This document shows positions 37,798 through 47,631 of a stretch of DNA of 64,000 nucleotides, piece by piece. Source of the DNA: Pseudomonas putida (GTDB lineage: Bacteria; Pseudomonadota; Gammaproteobacteria; Pseudomonadales; Pseudomonadaceae). The stretch spans positions 2,728,001-2,792,000 of the forward strand of contig NZ_CP026115.2 of the NCBI RefSeq assembly GCF_009883635.2, read 5' to 3'. How positions within the stretch are numbered: the first letter of the stretch is position 1; each line of letters starts with the position of its first letter. A program made the translations under genes and the position numbers. The notes beneath the pieces were generated by a model. That model was not told the DNA's origin. It saw only the letters and a list, made by a program, of their open reading frames with translations, and searched no databases.

Positions 37798-38577
37798 TCA
37801 GATGGTCAACGTCCAGTCGTAGTCGACAATCAGCGGCGCATGCTGGGAGAAGCGCGGCTGACGCGGCAGGCGGGCATTGCGCACGAAGCGGCGCAGGCCC
37901 GGGGTGAGGATCTGGTAGTCGAACCGGTAGCCCAGGTTGAGCATCTCGGCCTGTTCGTTGTCCGGCCACCAGCTGTACTGGTCGCCTTCACGGCTGACTT
38001 CGCGCAAGGCATCGACATAGCCCATGTCGCCGGTGATCGCATCCATCCACGCCCGTTCTGGCGGCAGGAAGCCCGGCGACTGCTGGCTGTCACGCCAGTT
38101 CTTGATGTCAAGCTTCTGCTGCGCCACGTAGAACGAGCCGCAATAGATGTATTCGCGACGCTTGCGACGCTGTTTGTCCAGGTACTTGGCGAAGTCGTCC
38201 ATCAACTTGAATTTCTGGTTCAAGTCTTCGTCGCCGTTCATACCCGAAGGCAGCAGCAGGCTGGCAATACTGACTTTGTCGAAATCTGCTTGCAGATAAC
38301 GCCCGTAGCGGTCGGCTGTCTCGAAACCCAGGCCGGTGATGACTGCCTTGGGCTGCATGCGCGAGTACAGTGCCACGCCACCTTGGGCGGGTACCTCCGC
38401 GTCGCAGGCATAAAGGAAATAGCCATCGAGCTGGAAAGCTGGGTCGTCGAGTTCAAAGGCCGAGGCGCGGGTATCCTGAAGGCAGATGACGTCGGCATTC
38501 TGGGCTTGCAGCCAGCTGAGCAATCCACGCTCGGCCGCAGCCTGAATGCCATTCACGTTCACACTGATGATCCGCAT
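37798..38577 (-). CDS. crc: Catabolite repression control protein Crc
   Basis: Crc works with Hfq to block translation of catabolic mRNAs in Pseudomonas; 259 residues. The fold is that of exonuclease III (MRIISVNVNGIQAAAERG, FDYQILTPGLRRFV, PRFSQHAPLIVDYDW). The metal-binding Glu of the usual LQET motif is replaced: here it reads CLQDTRA, as in known Crc, which lacks nuclease activity. The chosen ATG at 38577 gives MRIIS; four more codons upstream are open. It is divergent from pyrE, as in P. putida and P. aeruginosa. Confidence 0.95.
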   Translation of the reverse strand: MRIISVNVNGIQAAAERGLLSWLQAQNADVICLQDTRASAFELDDPAFQLDGYFLYACDAEVPAQGGVALYSRMQPKAVITGLGFETADRYGRYLQADFDKVSIASLLLPSGMNGDEDLNQKFKLMDDFAKYLDKQRRKRREYIYCGSFYVAQQKLDIKNWRDSQQSPGFLPPERAWMDAITGDMGYVDALREVSREGDQYSWWPDNEQAEMLNLGYRFDYQILTPGLRRFVRNARLPRQPRFSQHAPLIVDYDWTLTI

Positions 38578-38657
38578 AAATGGCCCCAAAAATCTCGTGC
38601 GTGTATGATACCCGAGCTCAACCCATTTAGCTAAATCCGTGGTGTCCGGGACCTTAC

Positions 38658-39299
38658 ATGCAGCCGTATCAGCGCGACTTCATCCGTTTTGCCATCGATC
38701 GCGGCGTGCTGCGCTTCGGTGAGTTCACCCTGAAATCGGGCCGTACCAGCCCGTATTTCTTCAATGCCGGCCTGTTCAACACCGGTTCCGCCCTTGCGCA
38801 ACTGGGCCGTTGCTACGCGGCAGCCATCGTCGACAGCAAGATCCCGTTCGACGTGTTGTTCGGCCCGGCCTACAAGGGTATTCCCCTGGCAGCAACCACT
38901 GCGGTGGCCCTGGCAGATCAGCATCAGCTCGACGTGCCGTGGTGCTTCAACCGCAAGGAAGCCAAGGATCACGGCGAAGGCGGCAGCCTGGTGGGCGCAC
39001 CGCTGGCCGGTGACGTGCTGATCATCGACGACGTGATCACTGCCGGTACCGCGATTCGCGAAGTGATGCAGATCATCAACGCCCAGCAGGCCAAGGCCGC
39101 TGGCGTGCTGATCGCGCTGAACCGCGAAGAGCGCGGCAATGGCGAGCTGTCGGCGATCCAGGAAGTGGAGCGTGACTTCGGTATTCCTGTGGTCAGCATC
39201 GTTTCGTTGACCCAGGTACTGGAGTTCCTGGCGGACGACCCGCAGCTCAAGCAGCATCTGCCGGCTGTGGAAGCCTATCGGGCGCAGTACGGGATCTGA
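38658..39299 (+). CDS. pyrE: Orotate phosphoribosyltransferase
   Basis: PyrE makes OMP from orotate and PRPP in UMP synthesis; 213 residues. The PRPP motif is [13 protein letters not shown] (118-130). [15 protein letters not shown] (26-40) and the flexible-loop [15 protein letters not shown] near 95 are typical. A good terminator follows. Confidence 0.96.
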   Translation: MQPYQRDFIRFAIDRGVLRFGEFTLKSGRTSPYFFNAGLFNTGSALAQLGRCYAAAIVDSKIPFDVLFGPAYKGIPLAATTAVALADQHQLDVPWCFNRKEAKDHGEGGSLVGAPLAGDVLIIDDVITAGTAIREVMQIINAQQAKAAGVLIALNREERGNGELSAIQEVERDFGIPVVSIVSLTQVLEFLADDPQLKQHLPAVEAYRAQYGI

Positions 39300-39315
39300 T
39301 CCTGGCCCGTTAACG

Positions 39316-39351
39316 AAAAAAGGCGACCTTCGTGAGAGGGTCGCCTTTTTT
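39316..39351. terminator. Bidirectional terminator between pyrE and argB
   Basis: AAAAAAGGCGACC pairs with GGTCGCCTTTTTT across a 10-nt loop. Confidence 0.92.
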
Positions 39352-39368
39352 GTTTCTGCCGGTGCCGG

Positions 39369-40307
<939 letters not shown>

Positions 40308-41705
40308 TCAGAACGGCAGTTGCAGCTCAGGGGCAACCCGCAGCAACTGGGCACGGAAAACATCCTTGATACGTTGCAACTCGGCGTCGCTTTCAGCCTC
40401 GAAACGCAGCACCAGCACCGGCGTGGTGTTGGAAGCGCGGACCAGGCCCCAGCCTTTCGGGTAGTCGACCCGCACACCGTCGATGGTGGTCAGGTTGGCA
40501 TCGCCCCACTGGGCGTCGCGTTGCAGTGCATCAATGATGCTGAATTTACCCTCGTCGGTCACATCAATATTGATTTCCGGCGTGGAAATATCGTTCGGGA
40601 AGGCGGCGAACAGGTCTTCGGCGTTCTGCGAGGCCTTGCTGAGGATCTCCAGCAGGCGCGCGGCGCTGTAGATGCCGTCGTCGAAACCGTACCAGCGCTC
40701 CTTGATGAAGATGTGCCCGCTCATCTCGCCAGCCAGCAGCGAGCCGGTCTGTTTCATCTTCTTCTTGATCAGCGAGTGGCCGGTCTTCCACATCAGCGCG
40801 CGGCCACCATGCTGTTCGATCAGCGGGGTCAGGCGGCGGGTGCATTTGACGTCGAAGATGATCTCGGCGCCTGGGTTGCGCTCCAGCACGTCGAGGGCGA
40901 AGAGCATCAGCAGGCGGTCTGGGTAGACGATGCTGCCGGTGTTGGTCACCACGCCCACGCGGTCACCATCGCCGTCGAAGGCCAGGCCGATGTCGGCACC
41001 GGTTTCCTTGACCTTGGCGATCAGGTCTTCGAGGTTTTCCGGCTTGCCCGGGTCCGGGTGGTGGTTGGGGAAGTTGCCGTCCACCTCGCAGAACAGCGGG
41101 ATGACATCGCAGCCCAGGGCTTCGATCAGCTGTGGCGCGATCACGCCAGCGGCACCGTTGCCGCAGTCGACCACGACCTTGAGCTTTTTCGCCAGCTTCA
41201 CGTCGTCGACGATCTGCTGGTAGTAACGCTCGAGAATCTCGACCTTCTGCACGCTGCCTTTGCCGCGCGGCACGTCGTTGGTCTGCAGGCGGGTCAGCAG
41301 GGCTTGGATCTGCTCATTGGCCAGGGTATCGCCAGCGATGACGATCTTGAAGCCGTTGTAGTCCGACGGGTTGTGGCTGCCGGTGAGCATAACGCCCGAC
41401 TTGCCGGCCAGCACGTTGGCGGCGAAGTACAGCGCCGGGGTCGGCACCAGGCCGACATCGCTGACCTGGCAACCGGCGTCGACCAGGCCCTTGATCAGCT
41501 GCTCGACCAGCATCGGGCCGGACAGGCGGCCATCGCGGCCTACGGAAATCTGCGGTTCGCCCTGGGAAATGGTCTGCGCGCCGATGGCGCGGCCGATCCA
41601 GTAGGCGGTTTCGCCGTGCAGGGTCTTGCCGACCACGCCGCGGATGTCATAGGCGCGGAAGATGCTTTCCGGCAGTGCCGGGACCAGGTGGGCCATGTCG
41701 TTCAT
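40308..41705 (-). CDS. algC: Phosphomannomutase/phosphoglucomutase AlgC
   Basis: AlgC interconverts 6- and 1-phosphates of mannose and glucose for alginate, LPS and rhamnose precursors. From the ATG at 41705 it has 465 residues. The phosphoserine is S110 in TGSHNPSDYNG, and the metal loop is DGDGDR (244-249), two residues later than the P. aeruginosa numbers. GGAG at 41718-41715 gives the ribosome site for 41705; an ATG at 41720 lies in frame but contains that GGAG. A GEMSGHIF sugar loop is near 325. Confidence 0.93.
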   Translation of the reverse strand: MNDMAHLVPALPESIFRAYDIRGVVGKTLHGETAYWIGRAIGAQTISQGEPQISVGRDGRLSGPMLVEQLIKGLVDAGCQVSDVGLVPTPALYFAANVLAGKSGVMLTGSHNPSDYNGFKIVIAGDTLANEQIQALLTRLQTNDVPRGKGSVQKVEILERYYQQIVDDVKLAKKLKVVVDCGNGAAGVIAPQLIEALGCDVIPLFCEVDGNFPNHHPDPGKPENLEDLIAKVKETGADIGLAFDGDGDRVGVVTNTGSIVYPDRLLMLFALDVLERNPGAEIIFDVKCTRRLTPLIEQHGGRALMWKTGHSLIKKKMKQTGSLLAGEMSGHIFIKERWYGFDDGIYSAARLLEILSKASQNAEDLFAAFPNDISTPEINIDVTDEGKFSIIDALQRDAQWGDANLTTIDGVRVDYPKGWGLVRASNTTPVLVLRFEAESDAELQRIKDVFRAQLLRVAPELQLPF

Positions 41706-41817
41706 CTCGGGAAGCTCCATTAATCAAAGGCTTGTCTGGGCAGGCGCAAACTGAACGCTTGGACGGTGGAATCGCCAGAGAGTTCGCCATCCTTGGCCTG
41801 AACGGTCGTCGGTCGGC

Positions 41818-42273
41818 TCAGTGGCTACCGGAATGGCCGAAGCCGCCCGTGCCACGCTGGCTCTCGTCGAAGCTCTCGACGATGTCGAAATGCGCTTGTA
41901 CCACAGGAACGAGGACAAGCTGTGCGATGCGCTCGCCGACGGCGATGGTGAACGGCGTGTTGCCACGGTTCCAGCACGACACCATCAGTTCGCCCTGGTA
42001 GTCCGAGTCGATAAGGCCGACCAGGTTGCCGAGCACGATGCCGTGTTTGTGGCCCAGGCCCGAGCGCGGCAGGATCATGGCCGCAAGACCCGGGTCGCCA
42101 ATGTAGATCGACAGGCCGGTCGGGATCAGCAGGGTTTGGCCCGGCTCGAGGACGGTGTCCTCTTTCAGCAAGGCGCGCAGGTCGAGGCCGGCGGAGCCTG
42201 GTGTGGCGTATTGCGGCAGCGGGAATTCGCTGCCCAGGCGTGGGTCGAGAATCTTGGCTTGAAGAGCGTGCAT
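41818..42273 (-). CDS. dut: dUTP diphosphatase
   Basis: This trimeric enzyme turns dUTP into dUMP; 151 residues. Motif 1 is [10 protein letters not shown] (25-34), motif 2 [10 protein letters not shown] near 70, motif 3 [15 protein letters not shown] near 82, and the C-terminal lid [12 protein letters not shown] closes the site. It begins 5 nt after coaBC. Confidence 0.96.
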   Translation of the reverse strand: MHALQAKILDPRLGSEFPLPQYATPGSAGLDLRALLKEDTVLEPGQTLLIPTGLSIYIGDPGLAAMILPRSGLGHKHGIVLGNLVGLIDSDYQGELMVSCWNRGNTPFTIAVGERIAQLVLVPVVQAHFDIVESFDESQRGTGGFGHSGSH

Positions 42274-42278
42274 GTAAC

Positions 42279-43490
42279 TTATTGAACCTGATTGAGCCGT
42301 TCGGCGATGAAGGCGACCAGTTGCCGGGCGATCTTGCCCTTGCTGGTCTGCGCGAAGAGGGTCTGGTGCTGCTGGCGGTCGATCACGGTCAGGGCATTTT
42401 CCTCGCTGTTGAAGCCGATGCTGGGGTTGGCCACATCATTGGCGACGATCAGATCGAGGTTCTTGTCCTTGAGCTTGCGCGTGGCGTAATCGAGCAAGTG
42501 TTCGGTTTCGGCGGCGAAGCCGACGCTGAACGGGCGGTCGGCACGGCCAGCGATGGTGGCAAGGATATCGGGATTGCGCACCATCTGCAGCAGCATGCCG
42601 TCGCCGGTCGTAGGATCCTTCTTGAGCTTTTGCGGGGCAACCACCTCTGGGCGGTAGTCCGCGACCGCTGCGGACGCGATGAACAGGTCGCACGGCATGG
42701 CGGCTTCACAGGCTGCGAGCATGTCCCGTGCGCTGACCACATCGATACGCTGCACGCGGTCGGGGGTCTGCAGGTGCACAGGGCCGGTGACGAGGGTCAC
42801 CCGAGCACCGGCTTCGGCGGCCGCCTCGGCCAGGGCGAAGCCCATCTTCCCGGAGCTATGATTGGTGATGTAGCGCACCGGGTCGATGTTTTCCTGGGTC
42901 GGGCCGGCGGTGATCAGCACATGTTTGCCGGTCAGGGCCTGGCGCTTGAAGCTTTCTGCGGCGCACCAGGCCAGGTCGGTGGCTTCGAGCATGCGGCCCA
43001 GGCCCACGTCGCCACAGGCCTGGCTGCCCGAGGCCGGGCCGAACACCTGGATGCCACGGCGCTTGAGCAGTTCGAGATTGTCTTGCGTGGCCGGGTCGCG
43101 CCACATCGCCTGGTTCATCGCCGGGGCCACGGCCACGGTGGCGTCGGTGGCCAGCACCAGGGTGGTCAGCAGGTCGTCGGCCATGCCTTGGGCCAGGCGC
43201 GCCATGAGGTCGGCGGTGGCCGGGGCGATCAGTACCAGGTCGGCCCACTTGGCCAGTTCGATGTGGCCCATGGCCGCTTCTGCGGCAGGGTCGAGCAGAT
43301 CCATGTGCACCGGGTGGCCGGACAGCGCCTGCAGGGTCAGCGGGGTGATGAATTCTGCACCACCGCGGGTCATGACGACGCGCACCTGCGCGCCGTGCTC
43401 CAGGAGTCGGCGAATCAGCTCGGCGCTTTTGTAGGCGGCAATGCCACCTCCGACGCCGAGAACGATGCGCTTGCGATACAGCCGCTGCAT
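42279..43490 (-). CDS. coaBC: Bifunctional CoaC/CoaB of coenzyme A synthesis
   Basis: The protein has 403 residues. The N-terminal half (flavin-bound phosphopantothenoylcysteine decarboxylase) carries [20 protein letters not shown] (8-27) and the PAMNQAMW motif near 118. The C-terminal half (phosphopantothenate-cysteine ligase) begins near 190 with [20 protein letters not shown] and [16 protein letters not shown]. The ATG at 43490 follows AAAAAGGCA; the frame is open 30 codons upstream, but those codons lack family sequence. Confidence 0.94.
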   Translation of the reverse strand: MQRLYRKRIVLGVGGGIAAYKSAELIRRLLEHGAQVRVVMTRGGAEFITPLTLQALSGHPVHMDLLDPAAEAAMGHIELAKWADLVLIAPATADLMARLAQGMADDLLTTLVLATDATVAVAPAMNQAMWRDPATQDNLELLKRRGIQVFGPASGSQACGDVGLGRMLEATDLAWCAAESFKRQALTGKHVLITAGPTQENIDPVRYITNHSSGKMGFALAEAAAEAGARVTLVTGPVHLQTPDRVQRIDVVSARDMLAACEAAMPCDLFIASAAVADYRPEVVAPQKLKKDPTTGDGMLLQMVRNPDILATIAGRADRPFSVGFAAETEHLLDYATRKLKDKNLDLIVANDVANPSIGFNSEENALTVIDRQQHQTLFAQTSKGKIARQLVAFIAERLNQVQ

Positions 43491-43618
43491 AGGCTTGCCT
43501 TTTTCCAGTGAGAGCGGGCGGCGACGTTTGAAAATGCCTGCGGCAGAACGTCGCATGTGCGAAGCGAAATAGATTAACACAGGGCCGAAACGGGCCGCAG
43601 CAAGGGCAGGGAGCAGGG

Positions 43619-44299
43619 ATGAATATCAGGGAGTGGCCAGCTGAAGAGCGGCCGAGGGAGAAGTTGTTGCAGCGCGGGGCTGGCAGCCTGACCGATGCGG
43701 AGTTACTGGCCGTGTTTCTCGGCTCTGGCGTGCGTGGGCGCAATGTCGTGGAGCTGGCGCGAGGTCTGCTGGTGAAGTTCGGCGGCTTGCGTCAGTTGCT
43801 GGAAGCCGACCGTGAAGCCTTCGTCGGTGAGCTTGGGCTGGGCCCGGTGAGGTACAGCCAGTTGCAGGCATTGCTGGAGATCGGGCGCAGGCACCTGGCC
43901 ACTTCTATCGAACGCGAGTCGGTCATGGACAGCCCGGCTGCGGTGCGACGCTATCTGAAGTCCATGCTGCGCCATGAAGTGAGCGAGGTGTTCGGCTGTC
44001 TGTTTCTGGATACCAAGCACCGGCCGCTGGCGTTCGAGATCCTGTTCAGGGGCACGATAGACCGTGCGAGTGTCTACCCGCGCGAAGTGGTGCGCCGGGC
44101 GCTGCAGCACAACGCGGCGGCTCTGATCCTGTGCCACAACCATCCTTCGGGCAACAGTGAGCCGAGCCAGGATGATGTGCACCTGACGCTGTCGCTGAAG
44201 CGGGGATTGGGGTTGATCGATGTACGGGTGCTGGATCACATCATCATCGGCGACGGCGAGCCGCTGTCGATGGTCGAACATGGGTGGATTGTGGCATAG
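43619..44299 (+). CDS. radC: RadC-family JAMM-domain protein
   Basis: The protein has 226 residues. An N-terminal helix-hairpin-helix-like part ([19 protein letters not shown]) precedes the JAMM domain, with [19 protein letters not shown] and the metal motif [14 protein letters not shown] near 172-185. The cellular role of RadC is not settled; the DNA-repair name comes from an E. coli allele later traced elsewhere. AGGGAGCAGGG precedes the ATG. It diverges from coaBC. Confidence 0.93.
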   Translation: MNIREWPAEERPREKLLQRGAGSLTDAELLAVFLGSGVRGRNVVELARGLLVKFGGLRQLLEADREAFVGELGLGPVRYSQLQALLEIGRRHLATSIERESVMDSPAAVRRYLKSMLRHEVSEVFGCLFLDTKHRPLAFEILFRGTIDRASVYPREVVRRALQHNAAALILCHNHPSGNSEPSQDDVHLTLSLKRGLGLIDVRVLDHIIIGDGEPLSMVEHGWIVA

Positions 44300-44317
44300 G
44301 CCTTTGCGTTGCCTGTG

Positions 44318-44353
44318 CCGGCCTCTTCGCGGGCTCGCCCGCGAAAAGGCCGG
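44318..44353. repeat. REP hairpin between radC and the ABC binding protein
   Basis: CCGGCCTCTTCGCGGG, loop CTCG, CCCGCGAAAAGGCCGG; a single P. putida REP unit that may also stop both convergent transcripts. Confidence 0.8.
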
Positions 44354-44360
44354 AGCAGGG

Positions 44361-45950
44361 TTACTTGGTCGCCGAGACCTTGCTGAAGTCCAGCCGCCCG
44401 AACGGGCTCACCTGGTAGCCCTCGACCCCTTGGCGCAACAGCGTCGCCGCCGTCGGATGCGCCAGTGGCACCCACAGTGCCTGCTGCTGGATCAAGGTCT
44501 GCGCCTGCTGGTACAGCCGGCTTCGCACGCTCTGGTCGTTGGTGGTGCGCCCGGCACTGATCAGCTGGTCCAGGCGGTCATCGCAGAACCGTGCGAAGTT
44601 GGTCCCTGACTTTACCGCCGCGCAGGAAAACTGCGGGCTGAGGAAGTTGTCCGGGTCGCCGTTGTCGCCGGCCCAGCCCATGAACAGCAGGTCATGTTCG
44701 CCGGCTTTGGCCCGGCGGATCAGCTCGCCCCACTCGATCACACGGATCTCGGCCTTGATGCCGATCTTCGCCAGGTCGGCCTGGAGCATCTGCGCGCCCA
44801 GGCTCGGGTTGGGGTTGAGCAGGCTGCCCGACGGGCGGGTCCAGATGGTGGTGCTGAAACCATCAGCCAGGCCGGCCTTGGCCAGCATCGCCTTGGCCTT
44901 GACCAGGTCCAGCGGGTAGCCGGGCAGGTCCTTGGCGTAGCTCCAGGTGTTGGGCGGGTAGGGGCCGTTGGCAGCGGTGGCGGTGTCTTCGAACACGGCC
45001 TTGAGGTAGGCCTGTTTGTCGAAGGCCAGGTTGATCGCCTGGCGCACTTCAGGCTTGTCCAGCGGCGGATGTTCGCTGTTGATGGCGACGAAGGCAGTCA
45101 TGAATGCCGGGGTAGTGGCGACCTTGAGGTTGCCGTCCTTGCCGGCTTCGGCGATGTCCACCGGCTTGGGCGACAGGGCCACCTGGCATTCGCCCCGCTT
45201 GAGCTTCTGCAGGCGCACGTTGGCGTCGGGGGTGATGGCGAAGATCAGCGGGTCGACTGCCGGCTTGCCGTCGAAGTAATCCGGGTTGGCGCGGTAGCGC
45301 ACCACGGCATCCTTCTGGAAACGCTGGAACACGAACGGGCCGGTGCCGATCGGCTGGCTGTTGAGTTTTTCCGGGCTGCCTTCCTTGAGCAGCTTGTCGG
45401 CGTACTCGGCCGAGTAGATCGACGCGAAGCCCATGCTCAGGGTGGCCAGGAAGGTGGCGTCTGCGTGGGTCAAGCTGAAACGCACGGTGTTTGGCTCCGG
45501 GGCCTCGATCGCCTTGATCAGGCTGCCCAGTTGCAGCGACTGGGCGTGCGGGTAGCCACCCGGCGCGGTCTTGTGCCAGGCGTGAGCGGGGTAGAGCATG
45601 CGCTGGAAGCTGAACAGCACGTCGTCGGCGTTCAGTTCACGGGTGGGCTTGAAGTAGGGCGTGGTGTGGAACTTCACTCCGTCGCGCAGCTTGAAGTCGT
45701 AGGTCAGGCCATCGGCCGACACCGTCCAGCTCTGCGCCAGGCTCGGCACCACTTTGCCCTGGCCCGCGTCAAACTCGACCAAGCGGTTCATCAGGACGTC
45801 GGCCGAGGCGTTGGTAGTGGTCAGCGAGTTGTACTGGACCACGTCGAAGCCTTCGGGGCTGGCCTCGGTGCAGACACTCAACGGGGCGGCCTGGGCCACG
45901 CCTGCGGCAAACAAGGAGGTGAACAATAAGGAAAGGGCGGCAGCACGCAT
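44361..45950 (-). CDS. Peptide/nickel-type ABC transporter substrate-binding protein
   Basis: The protein has 529 residues and belongs to the DppA/OppA (SBP_bac_5) family. The signal peptide is MRAAALSLLFTSLFAAGVAQA. Family signs are SLAQSWTVSADGLTYDFKLR near 75, RDGVKFHTTPYFKPTRELNA (95-114), SQPIGTGPFVFQRF near 208 and PEVRQAINLAFDKQAYL near 304. The ligand could be a dipeptide; it is not given by the sequence. No permease or ATPase gene adjoins it, so it must use partners elsewhere or work alone. AAGGAG sits before the ATG. Confidence 0.88.
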   Translation of the reverse strand: MRAAALSLLFTSLFAAGVAQAAPLSVCTEASPEGFDVVQYNSLTTTNASADVLMNRLVEFDAGQGKVVPSLAQSWTVSADGLTYDFKLRDGVKFHTTPYFKPTRELNADDVLFSFQRMLYPAHAWHKTAPGGYPHAQSLQLGSLIKAIEAPEPNTVRFSLTHADATFLATLSMGFASIYSAEYADKLLKEGSPEKLNSQPIGTGPFVFQRFQKDAVVRYRANPDYFDGKPAVDPLIFAITPDANVRLQKLKRGECQVALSPKPVDIAEAGKDGNLKVATTPAFMTAFVAINSEHPPLDKPEVRQAINLAFDKQAYLKAVFEDTATAANGPYPPNTWSYAKDLPGYPLDLVKAKAMLAKAGLADGFSTTIWTRPSGSLLNPNPSLGAQMLQADLAKIGIKAEIRVIEWGELIRRAKAGEHDLLFMGWAGDNGDPDNFLSPQFSCAAVKSGTNFARFCDDRLDQLISAGRTTNDQSVRSRLYQQAQTLIQQQALWVPLAHPTAATLLRQGVEGYQVSPFGRLDFSKVSATK

Positions 45951-46135
45951 GGTGGCTCCTTGGCTGGTCAATGGCCCATCTGCCGGCGCAGTCTGGAAAC
46001 GTCCTACCCTAGTGCGCGTTTTCGGAAATGACCACCTTCTTTTTCAGTTGCTTGGCGACGAGCGGTCGACAGCGCGGCGGGCGAGTCGCTATGCTGCTCG
46101 CGCGCTATTTGCAGCACACGAATGCTCATCTTCTG

Positions 46136-46164
46136 TTGTTGCGGCGTAGTCTTTCTGGTATAAA
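46136..46164 (+). promoter_or_regulatory. Promoter of rpmB-rpmG
   Basis: TTGTTG, 17 nt, TATAAA. It is the best sigma-70 match in the 361-nt gap between the ABC binding protein and rpmB. Transcription would start near 46171, leaving a leader of about 140 nt. Confidence 0.72.
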
Positions 46165-46170
46165 GCAGCG

Positions 46171-46311
46171 CTCTTTTCTAGGGGCTCGGCCTGTCGCATC
46201 AGCGGATCCGGTCGATAAGACCTCCAGAATCACGGCGCCTGGCGCCAAAGACTGAGAGATTAAGCGGCCAACCCATGCCGGGTTGGGCATGTGGTTTTAG
46301 AGGGCTGAGTC
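46171..46311 (+). promoter_or_regulatory. Structured leader of rpmB-rpmG
   Basis: The leader holds GGCGCC-T-GGCGCC (46234-46246) and two hairpins that cannot form together: AACCC/GGGTT (46270-46284) and CATGCC/GGCATG (46274-46291). The second ends eight nt before the AGAGGG ribosome site at 46299-46304. Confidence 0.45.
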
Positions 46312-46548
46312 ATGTCGAGAGTCTGTCAAGTTACTGGTAAGGGTCCAGTAACCGGGAACAACATTTCCCACGCAAACAACAAAACCCGTCGTCGTTTCCT
46401 GCCGAACCTGCAGCACCACCGTTTCTGGGTTGAATCCGAGAAGCGTTTCGTGCGTCTGCGCGTATCCGCCAAAGGCATGCGTATCATCGACAAGCGCGGC
46501 ATCGACGCCGTTCTGGTTGATATCCGTAAAGCTGGCGCCAAGGTTTAA
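46312..46548 (+). CDS. rpmB: 50S ribosomal protein L28
   Basis: L28 has 78 residues and is very basic ([20 protein letters not shown]). The AGAGGG ribosome site is placed 7 nt before the ATG. It lies 11 nt before rpmG, as in most bacteria. Confidence 0.97.
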   Translation: MSRVCQVTGKGPVTGNNISHANNKTRRRFLPNLQHHRFWVESEKRFVRLRVSAKGMRIIDKRGIDAVLVDIRKAGAKV

Positions 46549-46559
46549 GGGAGAACATC

Positions 46560-46715
46560 ATGCGTGAATTGATCCGTCTGGTTTCGAGTGCCGGTACCGG
46601 CCACTTCTACACCACTGACAAGAACAAGCGCACCACCCCGGACAAAATCGAGATCAAGAAATACGATCCGGTTGTTCGCAAGCACGTGGTGTACAAGGAA
46701 GCCAAGATCAAGTAA
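46560..46715 (+). CDS. rpmG: 50S ribosomal protein L33
   Basis: L33 has 51 residues (starting [19 protein letters not shown], ending VVYKEAKIK). The zinc-binding cysteines of some L33 are absent, so it is the Zn-free type. GGGAGAAC precedes the ATG. It was found by reading on after rpmB. Confidence 0.97.
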   Translation: MRELIRLVSSAGTGHFYTTDKNKRTTPDKIEIKKYDPVVRKHVVYKEAKIK

Positions 46716-46729
46716 TTGATCGGCGACCT

Positions 46730-46765
46730 AAAAAAACCCGCATCCGAAAGGGCGCGGGTTTTTTT
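46730..46765 (+). terminator. Terminator of rpmB-rpmG
   Basis: AAAAAAACCCGC pairs with GCGGGTTTTTTT across a 12-nt loop. Confidence 0.92.
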
Positions 46766-46786
46766 ATGCCTACAGCAAAGGCAAGG

Positions 46787-46990
46787 TCAGGCGAAGCTGA
46801 AGCCCTGGATGATTTGGTTGGCATCTGTGCGGATGTGAATCCGGTTGATGTCGAACTCCAAGGTTCTGATTTCGTTGGGCCCTACGACGCGAGCACGGCC
46901 AGTGATTTCGGTGATGATGCCTTTTACCGAGGGTTCGTAGGGAGTGCCGATCAGATAGGCGAGCGCTTGCAGCACTTCTTCATTGTCCAT
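46787..46990 (-). CDS. Small protein resembling peptidase inhibitor I78 family
   Basis: The protein has 67 residues. The end (ARVVGPNEIRTLEFDINRIH) resembles the I78 pattern, in which RVV(P/G)..vT.D...dRi.i carries the inhibitor loop. The usual I78 N-terminal secretion signal is missing, and the first 20 residues (MDNEEVLQALAYLIGTPYEP) are unlike it. It could be a cytoplasmic form, or another small protein. It begins with the ATG at 46990; the 3' end runs close to the rpmG terminator. Confidence 0.55.
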   Translation of the reverse strand: MDNEEVLQALAYLIGTPYEPSVKGIITEITGRARVVGPNEIRTLEFDINRIHIRTDANQIIQGFSFA

Positions 46991-47075
46991 GGCGCATTAC
47001 CTTTTTTGGTGAGAATGGCCCGATGTGGGCGGGAATCATCCTCACTTAGCCGGTGAAGGCGCCGGTGCTACATAG

Positions 47076-47435
47076 TTACTTCTGCTCGAACATCACATAG
47101 ATCTTGCGGCATGGCTCCAGCACTTCCCAGGTGCCCTTGAAGCCTGCCGGGATGACAAACCGATCACCGGCACGCAGGGTCTTGGCCCCGCCATCCTGGT
47201 CGCGCAGCACAGAAACACCCTGGACGATCTCGCAATACTCATGCTCGGTGTAGCTCACCGTCCATTGCCCCACCTCACCTTCCCAGACGCCCGCGGCGAA
47301 CTGCCCGCATGGGCTGGAATAGTGGTTGTAGACAGCCTGGTCCGGCTCGCCCTTGAGGATTTTTTCCGCCGCAGGGCGGTAGCGTTCGGCCTCGGTGAGA
47401 ACCTGGGCGAAGTCGATGATGCTGTCGATGCTCAT
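47076..47435 (-). CDS. Cupin-domain protein (DUF861-like)
   Basis: The protein has 119 residues. SSPCGQFAAGVWEGEVGQWT (about 53-72) followed by YTEHEYCEIVQGVSVLRDQDGG and GDRFVIPAGFKGTWEV is the Cupin_3 pattern found in (S)-ureidoglycine aminohydrolase relatives. The metal-binding residues H and E (YTEHEYCEI) are present. It diverges from kauB and may share regulation with it; a polyamine link is only an inference. CAGGAGCCG precedes the ATG at 47435. Confidence 0.8.
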   Translation of the reverse strand: MSIDSIIDFAQVLTEAERYRPAAEKILKGEPDQAVYNHYSSPCGQFAAGVWEGEVGQWTVSYTEHEYCEIVQGVSVLRDQDGGAKTLRAGDRFVIPAGFKGTWEVLEPCRKIYVMFEQK

Positions 47436-47492
47436 GGTGCGGCTCCTGTTGTTGTTTAATAAAATGCACATCAGTAGGCTTTTAGGCTGTTC

Positions 47493-47511
47493 GTGTCAAA
47501 TATATTGATAC
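47493..47511. promoter_or_regulatory. Palindrome in the cupin-kauB gap (operator candidate)
   Basis: GTGTCAAATATATTGATAC is a 19-bp near-palindrome with two mismatched base-pair positions, AT-rich at its centre. It lies 58 nt upstream of the cupin gene and 121 nt upstream of kauB. Confidence 0.45.
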
Positions 47512-47631
47512 TTTACCCCGCCTGGTTTAGGGTATCGCTTGCCCGTGTGCGCTCGTCGCCCGGCCAGCATTCTGACAACGCCAGTGAGTCCTCAGTGCGG
47601 CGTTGCACCTAAACAAGAGGAGGAGTTTCGT

